DNA of 64,000 nucleotides from Galeopsis tetrahit. Lineage: Eukaryota > Streptophyta > Magnoliopsida > Lamiales > Lamiaceae. The stretch is from contig OY776132.1 in the NCBI GenBank assembly GCA_963675135.1, positions 61,203,850 to 61,267,849 on the forward strand, read 5' to 3'. The translations under genes were made by a program, and so were the position numbers. How positions within the stretch are numbered: the stretch's first letter is position 1; every line of letters starts with the position of its first letter. Shown here piece by piece: positions 54,846 through 64,000 of this stretch. The notes beneath the pieces are model-generated. The model was not told the origin of the DNA, searched no databases, and saw only the letters and a list, made by a program, of their open reading frames with translations.

Positions 54846-57317
54846 TTAGATAGATTTAGGTACCCTTTGAGTTTTGGGTCCTGAGAGGTTAGATGTACCT
54901 TTAGGAACCCAAACTTGCCTAATAACCCTGATTGATTCAAGGTGGCTAAGTTGTCTTCCTCTAGCATCTACATACACTGTCTTTCCCTTAAATGCCTTGG
55001 GGAAAGTATGTGTGAATGTGTTAACTCTGTAAGTTTCAGGAGAATTGTCAAACCTCCTGAACTTATGAGTTCTTTGTGCTACTTGAGGGAATCTTTGTGG
55101 AAAGGCTTTCTTATGACCATTACCCTTTGGCATGAAGGGTTTTGGTTGTCTCATTTTACTTTGCCTTTGAGGACAGTTGTCCTTAGGTCTAGTCAGCTGA
55201 GGCTTCCTCAGTAGAGTTGGCCTAGGCTGATTATACCTTGGATAACTCCTCTGAACATTGTTCAGGAGAGTTGCCCTTCCATTGGGTCTACTCTGCTGAC
55301 CAACATTCCTCTTGTGATCAGGAGCTTTGGCCATTTCCTTAGGTTTTGGCCTAGTCTCCTGAAGCACTTGAGTAGGCAAGTCATCCATTTTGCCCTTTCC
55401 TTTGTTCAGTGGCTGTTTGTTTTCATTTTCAGTTGGTGCCACTGACTTAACAAAGATCCTCTTAGTGTTACTTATAGAAGCAACACTAAGACAAGGTGAA
55501 GATTCAAATGGATCAAAACCTAATCCACTTCTTTGAGCCATAGGTCTTTGATAACTCTGAATTTCCTCTATTGCTCTAGAGGATTTCTTCAGAGCAGACA
55601 TCTTTAGTTTCAGGCTCTCTTCACTTGTTTTAAGAATGTCATACTCATGTGAGAGGTTTTCAAATTTGGCATTTAGAATTTTCAGTTCAAAATCTTTTCT
55701 CTTCTGAGAGAGAAGTTGATCATCAATCTCCTTTTGTTGGTCAACTATCCTGAGATTTGCTTCCTCAAGCTCTCTCAAGACTTGTTGATACAACTCAGTA
55801 GATTTGACATCAACAACTGCCTCAGAGTTTTTAGCAAGTTCAATTGCCAATCTTTTATTTTCTCTCACACAGTTATCATGAAATTCTTGTAACATAGTGA
55901 AATCTTCCATCAACTTTCCAAGAGAAAGTTTCAGGTTGACCTCACTAGTGTTTTGTGAGATGAATGATGGTGAACTAGAAGTAGAGGGTACCTCATCATC
56001 CTCAAGAGCCATGTTGCAAACATCATCATCATCTTCACTGTTGGAGAACAGTCCATCAGAAGAGTTGAAGCTTTCAGCACTTTCAGATTCTTCACCAGCC
56101 ATCATGGCCTTTCTATTGGTGAACTTTCTGTCTCTTTTAGCTTGCCTTTCTCTTCTCTCCTTAGAGCTCAGTTCAGGGCAGTCATACTGGAAGTGCCCTT
56201 TCTTTTTGCAATTATAGAACAAATCTTCATCATCATCTTTCTTTGGATCTTCTCTTCTTTTTTATGATGAAGGTTCAACTCTACTGGACCTTCTCCTATC
56301 AGAGTACTTGTCCTCTGATCTTTTCTCATCAGGCTTTTTGACCTCAGCCTGAGCTTCAGGAGAGTTGTACCTTCTCCTGAATTTGTTGTCTTGGTAGAAT
56401 TTCTTGTATCTACCAAACCTTGAGTTTAGCTTATCAAACCTTCTAGCCATCAAGGCTAGTTCCTCCTTCATTTCAGTCTTGGAGACTGACTTTGATGATC
56501 TTGGAGTGGACTGCATTTCTGGCTCAGCAGTTTTGGCTTTGAATGCCACTCCCTTTGTAGGAATTGAAGGCTCCTCAACAGGCTTTCTTCTATTGAGGTC
56601 GAAATCATAAGCTTTGAGTTCAAAGAATATTTGTTGCATGGGCATGGTGGAGAGATCTTTGGTATTTTGCATCATTACAACATAGACATCCCACTTTTGA
56701 GTGAGACTTCTCAAGATCTTTAATCCAACTTCTCTCTTGGTGTAGACCTTGCCCAAGGAGTTGATTTCATTCATCACATCAGTGAATCTACCAGCAAATT
56801 TATCAATGGACTCCTCAGACTCCATTGTGAATTGTTCAAACTTCTGCACTGCCACTTGGAGCTTATTCTCCTTGATCTTCTCAGTGCCCTCACACATTTC
56901 TGCAAGAGTGTCCCATATCTCCTTGGCACTTGTGCAGTGGTAGACCCTTCCCATGATTGCATCTGGAATTTTTTGATAGAGGGTATTCATTGCAAGATAA
57001 TTCAAATTATCCTTTCTCTTTTCATCAGCAGTGAAGTCATCTTCATCTTTGGGAATCAGTTCCCTTATATCTGCTCTTTGAGCTTCAGTAACCCTGGGAT
57101 TTACTTGAGTGAACACAAAAGGACCTCTTGTGATCACTCTTAACATATCAGTATGTAGAGATGCAAGATGAGCCCTCATTCTGATTTTCCAGCAATCATA
57201 GTTGTCTATTGAAAACATGGGCAATTTGTGATGAGAGATGTGGTTGACTGGATTTATGGCCATGTTGTCCAATCCTTGGACACCAGGAGGTGGAACAGCA
57301 GCATTGTTGTTGGCCAT
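54846..57317 (-). pseudogene. gag of Copia B, one internal stop
   Basis: The ATG at 57317 starts MANNNAAVPPPGVQG. The copia gag domain follows (CWKIRMRAHLASLHTDML, KEIWDTLAEMCEGTEKIKEN, MESEESIDKFAGRF, LTQKWDVYV). TAA at 56264-56262 stops the frame after 351 codons; the same frame then continues for 458 more. The zinc knuckle reads FYNCKKKGHFQYDC, so the first Cys is Phe (TTC). An acidic segment, a coiled coil of about 120 residues and a basic tail ending RVPKSI follow. A TAA (54848-54846) separates gag from pol in the same frame. Confidence 0.85.
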
Positions 57318-57440
57318 ATCTCAAGAACAAACAGTTAGTCAACAATTGATAAGATTTCAGATAGATCAGTTCAGTGACCACACCAAATATGTGATTTTGA
57401 AAACCAATATGGCTTTTCAGAAGCAGTGGTCTTTGAACCC

Positions 57441-57454
57441 CTGCTCTGATACCA
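57441..57454 (-). promoter_or_regulatory. primer binding site of Copia B
   Basis: The minus strand reads TGGTATCAGAGCAG, two bases inside the 5' LTR. It is complementary to initiator tRNA-Met. Confidence 0.88.
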
Positions 57455-57456
57455 CT

Positions 57457-58603
57457 TGTTGGTCCTGAAAGGAGTATATAACAAATGTATGGGGGGGGGG
57501 GGGGAATACACTTGTATGCAATTCTTTTCAACTTTAGATCAAACCAGAGCTCAGCAAGGTAGTCTTGGACAACTCTGCTGAAGATGATTAACTCTTCTAA
57601 GATAATCAGACTACTAAGTACTATTGAGTACTTAGTTGAATAACTATATAAGGGAGTTATATGTGCGGAATAGTGGTTGGCCCTTTTAGTTTAGACTCCT
57701 TTAGTTTCTGAAATCACTTTGTCAATTCAATACAGTCCAGTTTTCAGGGAACTTGTCCAAATAGGTTTTGCACAGTCTTTGAATATGTATTCTTTGAAAT
57801 ATCAGTTTTGTGTGCAGTGTTGAATGTATGAAAGTACTTGAGAAGCAAATCAACACAAGAGTTTATAGTGGTTCAGAGACTCAAGCTCCTACATCCACTT
57901 TCCCTGATTGAACAGGATAATTCCTTCACTCTTGGAATTAGCTTGTTTTATAGTGCCAAGGTGCACTTGATCAATAACACCACTCCTTGGTGAATTGATC
58001 CCTAGGATGTCTAGAGTCCTAGTACCCTCTTCTCAACTCAGAACTGAACTGTTCTTCTCTCAACAGTCAGCTCCTACCACTTCTACTACTACTACTACAA
58101 CAATCTTCTCACTTTCACTCTTGAAAGGGGTAAGGATTGATGTAAGGTTCCAACTAATGAGATATCCTTTACAGTGAAGATCAGTGTATAAGGATTAGGA
58201 TATCTCTCTAAGCTTTGTAGGGATATACAATTGAGTTCAGCTTAGAAGAAGTGTTTGAAGACTAAGATAGTCTTTGAAAGCTTTGAGAGCACTCTTGCTA
58301 GTAAGATAGTTGTCAAGGTTGAGTTCAGTTGGATGCTTTCAAATGGTCTTCACACTTCTGTATTTATAGACAATTGAAGGATTTGCCCGTTGGAGAGGCA
58401 GCCTCAAATGTCCATAAATGTCTTCTTTTAGTTCTTCAACTTTGAAGACAGAATTTTGATAGTGACATGTCCTCATTTGGGAAATAAACGGCTGTTTAAG
58501 ATTTATCTTCATTCTGCAGCACTCTTCCCAAGGTCTGACTTTAAGATTCTTTTGTTAGGACTTGGACATGGCTTCTGAAGGTTGTTCCAATGATAGGGCA
58601 ACA
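57457..58603 (-). repeat. 5' LTR of Copia B
   Basis: 1147 bp, near-identical to the partner. Visible differences include G-run length (14 G at 57491-57504), CTACTA copy number and scattered substitutions. Its sense strand contains GTGGATGTAG and GAACCACTATAAA. Confidence 0.9.
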
Positions 58604-58608
58604 CCTTT

Positions 58609-60444
58609 AAGTCTAGTTCGTCTAAATCCATTAAGGTAGACAGGTCTAAGTCTAAAACTAAGTCTGCCTCTGTAAAAGACGAGTTAGATACTGATCTTAG
58701 TCTGAAGGATCAGGTGAGCCTCATGGTTAGAAAGTTTGATAGGCTGAATAAACGTTTCGGAAGATACAAGAAGTTCTATAGGGATCATAGAGCGTCTACT
58801 TCTAAGAACTCGTCTGAAACCAGACGAGAACGAAACTCGTCCGAAAGGAGAGACGAAGTCTCGAAAGGTAATAGGCGAGATAGAGAGTCCGACGATAGGA
58901 AGATCGAGCGCTCTGATAGACGTGATAAGCGTAGGGATAAATCTCCTATTAAAAAGGCTACTAATGATCTCTTGTGCTATAACTGTGAAAAGCCAGGTCA
59001 CTACATTTATGAATGTCCAGACCTGAGCACTGACGATCGAGAAGAACGCAAAGCTCGAAGGGAAAGAAGATACAATCGTGGCAAGAAGGCAATGATGGCC
59101 AATGATGACTCTGATTCGGATTCAGACGAGTTGCCATCATCCTTATCTAGCTACCCCTCTGATCAAGACCACGACGAAGCATTCATAGTAGATGATGGCC
59201 TATGCTGCATGGCTAAAATCGACCAAGAGGTATCATCTGCTACTTCTTTTCAATCCTGTGATGATTCTGATACTGATGAAAGTGACACTGCTAGTAGTGA
59301 AGTAGGAAGTAGTCTTCATCACTCTACCAGTGCTATTGAAGATGACCTTCTACTTGCTAACCAAGTATTCATCGAAGTCAGTGATGAGAAGATTGCATTA
59401 AAACAAGAAATCATTGATCTTAAGGAAGCTCAGTCAAAAGTAGATCCCAATGTAACAGTCCTAAATGAACGCTTGACTGAAGAGTTGAGACAACTCAAAG
59501 AAAAGTGTGCATTGACAGACAGGTTATATCAAGACCTACTTAAGACACATGCAACTGAGAGAAATGAATTCAATGTTTTAAAGAGCAAGTGCAATAGACT
59601 TGAAGAACGTAATAAGCTCTTAGAGACCGAGGTTGTCGCATTAGATCTCAAGCTTACTGACCTGGTTAACTCTTCAAAGATTAACCTTGAACTGTCAGAT
59701 AGGTATAGAGATCCAGGTGACAAGACAGGTATAGGTGCTGAGTCATCTAGCTCGTCTACTCGAGTCATTAAGAACCCTACTACTACTAACGCAAGACTTT
59801 TGCCAAATGATAAAGGAAAAGGACCAATGATATACGATATTGGAACTCCATCTAAAGGTACTGTACCTAAACAAGCTCGAGTTAACATTCCAATTACCAA
59901 GGGAGGTAAAAAGAATGGTAACAACAAGCCTGTCCCACCTAGAACTAATCTTCAAAGGACCACTAATCGTGGACGACCCAATCAGGTCAGATACGAGGAC
60001 TGGTATCCTGAGGAGACGAGTACTAGACAGGTACAGACTAGACGACAAGAGCCTAGACCTCCTTTCATAAGGCAGTCTCAGCTCTACTCGTCTAGATCTA
60101 GACAGGTAGCTCCAAAATATCGTACACAAGCTATCCTATATCCTCCACCTTTGTCATATGATATTATTAGTGAGGAAAGACCCAAACGTGTCTATAAACT
60201 GTATGGACCTAATGCATACAAGCCCTACTCTGACTATCATAGACCAGTGCCTGCTCAAGTAGAGATTAAGTCGAAAGGCTATCTCCAAAGAGTAGACCCG
60301 AACTCGTCTGATAGGCCAGATAAGGACAACAAGGTCTTATTTTGTAACAAGTATGGGCGAAAGCTTAAGAGATCGAACTTGTTCAAGACTCCAATGTATA
60401 TTTGGATTCCTCTGAACTCAACTAACCCCCAAGGACCCCAATAA
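58609..60444 (+). pseudogene. gag of Copia A, 3' part
   Basis: The frame continues from 47313 after one CCTTT target copy. It contains SLMVRKFDRLNKRFGRYKKF, an intact zinc knuckle CYNCEKPGHYIYEC, an acidic Ser/Asp segment, a long coiled coil (residues after ENDLLLANQ) and a basic Arg-rich C-terminus. A TAA at 60442-60444 ends the frame. In the next frame the expected gag tail (NKWVPK) follows, so a frameshift near 60440 is likely. Confidence 0.8.
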
Positions 60445-60477
60445 ACAAATGGGTACCTAAATTATTGAATATCTTCA

Positions 60478-62696
60478 TTGCAGGGTCGACTTGACTTGTA
60501 TAAGAAGGGTGGCTCAGTAGGAGAAACCTGGTACATAGACAGTGGTTGTTCGCACCACATGACTGGTACCAAGGCTCTCTTATCAAGTTACCATGAGCAG
60601 GAAGGACCAAAAGTGATATTTGGTGATAGCTTTACTGCTGTCACTAAAGGATTTGGTTACATCCGGAATGGAGACGTAGAGATTCAAGATGTCTCATATG
60701 TTGAAGGTTTGAAATATAATTTACTCTCTGTTTCACAGTTTTGTGATCGTGGATACAAGGTTCAGTTCAAAAGCCGCAAATGTCAGATCATTGACAAGAG
60801 GACGCACACATTCCTACTAGTCGGTGTACGACAAGGAAGTGTGTACATAGTGAACTGGAACAGTTGTCCGAGGGACACTTGTCTACTTACTAAGAATCCT
60901 AAAGAACTTAGCTGGCTCTGGCATAGACGCCTCTGTCATCTAAACTTTAAGGTTCTTAATAAGATAGCCAGAGATTACCTTGTAGAAGGTATTCCCAATG
61001 AAGTTTACTACAAGTCACATGTATGCACGACTTGTCAACAGGGTAAACAGGTGAAAGGTTCTTTTAAGTCAATTCCTACTCTCTCAACTAGTAGAGTCCT
61101 AGAACTCCTACATATGGATCTTCATGGACCATTAACTCCTCCAACCTTGAATGGTAGAAGGTACACACTTGTTGTTGTAGACGACTATTCTAAGTTTACT
61201 TGGGTAGTCTTACTACACAAGAAGAGTGATACACAAACACTTCTGCCTGAACTGTTGAAGAAGTTACAAGTTGAGAAGAACCAGTCCATTGTCAAGATTC
61301 GTAGTGACAAGGGAACTGAGTTCATTAATTGATATATCAAAGATTTCTGTGTTAAACGTGGTATCCAGCATCTTACTAGTGCAGCCAGGACACCACAACA
61401 AAATGGTGTAGCAGAAAGAAGGAATCGAACAAAGCTATCAATACTGCATGCCATTCACAAAACAGAAGTGCGATCAACAAAGCTCTAGGCAAGACACCTT
61501 ATGAGGTTTGGAAAGGTAGAAAACCCCGTATCTCATATTTCCATATATTTGGTTGTAAGTGTTTCATCCACAACAATGGAAAGAGCAAGTTGAATGCTTT
61601 CGATGCCAAAGCAGACGAGGGGATATTCTTGGGATACTCCTCGACTAGCAAGGCATTTAGGGTATTCAACTACTCAACTCTCTGTGTGGAAGAAACACCA
61701 CATCTGGTTTTCGATGAATCTCGACAGGACTCGTCTGCCGACAAGATCAGTGAAAAAGTGACTGATCTAACGATCGAATCTGACAAAGATTCAGAGGTAT
61801 ATGAATCCGTTCAAGCCTACAATCCATTCATGAAAGCTCTCGAGTCTGATGACAAAGAGAAGGTAAGTGCTCAAGGTAAGTCTTCTAGACCAGTTGACAT
61901 GCCTGCTCTAGTTGACTCTACTACTCCTGGTAAATCTGTTGATCATACAAATGATGTCGATATGCATGATGCTGTACATGATATAGATGATGATAGTGCT
62001 ACTGTTAAGAATAGAAAAACATGGAAATTTGCGCATAATACTGAAAATATTATTGGTGACTCTACTGTTGGTGTAAAGACTAGACGACAACTCTTTGAGT
62101 CGCAAGAACAGCCTAGTCCAGCCATGTTTTGCTGGTGTTTTTTCCTCTCATCTATCGAGCCTACCACTATTAAAGAGGCATTGGCTGATAGTAATTGGAT
62201 CATCGCTATGCAAGATGAGTTGAACTAGTTTGTTCGAAACGACGTCTGGGAACTTGTCGATAGGCCTAAACATCATAATGTAGTTGGCACACGATGGATT
62301 TTCAAAAATAAGAAAGATGAGAATGATGTAGTCGTTAGGAATAAGGCTAGACTAGTAACCCAAGGCTATTCACAAGCTGAAGGCATGGACTATGATGAAA
62401 CATATGCTCCTGTTACTAGACTAGAAGCCATTCGATTGTTTCTTGCATATGCTGCTCACATGAAGTTTACTGTATATCAAATGGATGTTAAAAGTGCATT
62501 TCTTAACGGTATTCTTGCGGAAGAAGTGTATGTTGAACAACCTCCAGGTTTCGAAGTCAAAGGCGACCAGGTGTACAAATTGAAGAAAGCCTTATACGGA
62601 CTAAAGCAAGCTCCAAGAGCATGGTATGATACTCTCTCTCTCTCTCTCTTTCTATTGGAAAATGGTTTTACTAAGGGCAAGGTCGATAGAACCTTG
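60478..62696 (+). pseudogene. pol of Copia A: protease, integrase and partial RT, broken
   Basis: The protease has YIDSGCSHHM. The integrase has the HHCC finger (LWHRRLCHLNF, CTTCQQGKQ) and core (LHMDLHGP, RSDKGTEF). A TGA at 61330-61332 follows. An internal deletion between RRNRT and KAINTACHS, relative to Copia B, removes about 20 residues near the third acidic catalytic region. The frame then runs on (FIHNNGKSKL) to a TAG at 62226-62228. RT resumes (VVGTRWIFKNKK, MDVKSAFLNGIL, LYGLKQAPRAWY) and is cut at KVDRTL by LTR C. A (TC)n run at 62631-62649 adds residues in the RT. Confidence 0.85.
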
Positions 62697-64000
62697 TGTT
62701 GGGATATAAATTCACCCTAAGCCCCACTTGATGTTAGAATAGTTTTGATGGCCAAAACACTTAGAGTTTATAAATGTAATAGGATCAGCTGACTTGTATA
62801 GATCAGCTTAGACTAGTCTTGTGTGATCAACTGCATTGATATCAGCTGATCAGCACAATCTTGGCTTACATGCCTATCCTCAAGATGAGAAGAGTAGAAG
62901 ACATGAAGACTAGAAGATCCTTGAAGACCAGATAAGTTAAGGTGCTTGTATACCTACTTATCTGATGGAGTCCCAGATTTAAGATGGCCTAAAGCAGTAC
63001 AAAGAATTTCCAGATCAGAAGAGTGTTACTCTACTGATATCAGAAGACAGAAGACCTAAGGCCAGAAGAGTAGTCAGAAGACTAGAAGTACAGATCAGAA
63101 GACTATGTGCTCTTCCAGGACTCGGCTCATTCCTAAGTCATCTTACAATTCAAACGAAGACCTACCTTATTTAGAAGATTGACATGATCCCAGGATTGAA
63201 GCAATCAAGCGGCTGGAATCAAGGAATCAAGCTATTATGGAAAGATTGCTCAAACGGCTAGTCAACTCCAACGGCTAGTTGCAACCAATCTCCATTATAA
63301 ATACAAAAGGATGAGAAATCACAAAAAGAAGAGTCACAAGAGAGAATTCAACGAGCCAAGCAAGCAATCAAAGCTAAAGCCATACTATTCTAAGAATTCT
63401 CAAAAGAGCCAGAAACCATTAGATTATCTATAGCTCTTAAGTGATTTCTATCCAACCCCTAAGAACCTGAAACCTGTTCATATTGTATATCAATTGTTTT
63501 AGGCATAGTGGTTAAGCAAATTATAAGCTTGAACCATTAGTTGGATACACCTCAAAAACCCCAAACCCTCACCGAAAGGTTAAAGTTTTTGAACCCCTTA
63601 AAGTGCAAGTGCTTACAATCACTTGTGGAGACCGTAGCTGTTAGGACGGCTCAGATCTCAAAGTCCTAACCTTGGGACTATAAAGGTCAAGACCCTTGTA
63701 ATTTGTGGTAAATTAAAGGGATTAAACATCACGTGTGGACGTGAGAGTGGACGTAGGAACGTATATCCGAACCACTATAAATCCGGTGTTATTTACTTTC
63801 TGCACTTTACATTTCTGTCTTTACATACATTATTATATAGTGCATACTGTGATTTCAACATTCTTCAAAACAAGGCCATAACTTTCAAACCAGCATCAGC
63901 TGAGTATTTTCATTAAGCAAAACAAGTTGAACACTTTCATAAGAATTACAAGAACGAGTCTAAACCAGGGCCACCATAATTCCGCATATAACCTCCTCAG
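62697..64000 (+). mobile_element. element C: LTR of a further Copia element running off the window
   Basis: It starts TGTTGGGATATAAATTCACC directly after the interrupted RT of Copia A. It resembles LTR A in its first bases, in TATAAATA (near 63297) and in the block GAGAGTGGACGTAG ... GAACCACTATAAA (63743-63781). The LTR does not end within the window. The orientation follows LTR A. CCTTG (62692-62696) would be the left target copy. Confidence 0.75.

Larger units (their letters stand above)
47314..58603 (-). mobile_element. Ty1/Copia element B (SIRE-like) with an extra 3' ORF
   Basis: A complete element of 11.3 kb on the minus strand inserted in Copia A. LTRs are at 57457-58603 (5') and 47314-48459 (3'). 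The perfect target duplication is CCTTT (47309-47313 and 58604-58608). The primer binding site is TGGTATCAGAGCAG beside the 5' LTR. The order is LTR, gag, pol, extra ORF, LTR. Pol is intact and the LTRs are near-identical, so it is young. Gag has a premature stop and lacks one zinc-knuckle Cys. The extra ORF sits where Sireviruses have an env-like gene. Confidence 0.92.
45171..62696 (+). mobile_element. Ty1/Copia element A (SIRE-like), split by Copia B and cut by element C
   Basis: A plus-strand element comprising LTR 45171-46415, primer binding site 46418, gag 46613-47313, then (after the nested Copia B 47314-58603) gag 58609-60444 and pol 60478-62696. RT is interrupted by LTR C at 62697. 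The frame across the Copia B site rejoins cleanly, which proves the nesting. It carries several stops, a frameshift and a deletion. The missing 3' half should lie right of the window. Confidence 0.88.

Noticed and set aside
62697..62730. A normal C-terminus of Copia A pol (CWDINSP then stop)
   Set aside because: Those codons are the first bases of LTR C; the RT was interrupted after KVDRTL.

Overview
The window is nuclear DNA from an angiosperm, most likely a eudicot. The evidence is intron-containing plant genes (a metallothionein tail and a DUF4378/TRM32-like gene), a fragment of plastid rps16, Stowaway, Harbinger and Mutator-type elements, and nested plant LTR retrotransposons. The species cannot be fixed from sequence alone. 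I see no CRISPR array, rRNA, convincing tRNA, or bacterial or viral gene cluster.

Positions 1-11,100 hold the host genes. They contain a small two-exon gene for a putative secreted proline-rich peptide (980-1409), a CACTA-type element carrying a ten-exon TNPA-like gene (1820-4338, 3' terminus at 5846), the last two exons of a metallothionein (6631-6894) with no recognisable first exon, and a complete minus-strand DUF4378 gene (8180-10357, with a 5'-UTR exon near 10902-11080). I rebuilt exons by checking reading-frame phase across each junction. The CACTA gene gives 566 codons with the stop and the DUF4378 gene gives 542.

Positions 11,100-31,000 are AT-rich intergenic DNA made of small DNA transposons and repeats. 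They include a Harbinger-type MITE with a duplicated end, a plastid rps16 fragment cut by a Stowaway-type MITE, a foldback element whose inverted arms carry mirrored arrays of a ~55-bp repeat, a Mutator-like element with long terminal inverted repeats and a nested MITE, a very short TRIM-like LTR element, two more Stowaway-type MITEs and several tandem repeats.

Positions 31,000-64,000 are a nest of transposons. A hAT-type transposase pseudogene (31,709 onward) was split by a chromovirus-like Ty3/Gypsy element (33,460-38,520, target duplication GATTG). A Tat-type Ty3/Gypsy element with two RNase H domains entered the same hAT remnant at 38,576. Its integrase is cut at 45,171 by Ty1/Copia element A. 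Copia B (47,314-58,603, minus strand, target duplication CCTTT) lies inside the gag of A, and a further LTR (element C, 62,697 to the right edge) lies inside the reverse transcriptase of A.

Copia B has near-identical LTRs and an uninterrupted 1113-codon pol. It also has a 654-codon open frame between pol and the 3' LTR. That frame looks like no envelope protein. It encodes long predicted helices, a good match to a ubiquitin-interacting motif, four degenerate 12-residue repeats and a conserved-looking C-terminal helical region. I consider it the best candidate for something undescribed in the window.
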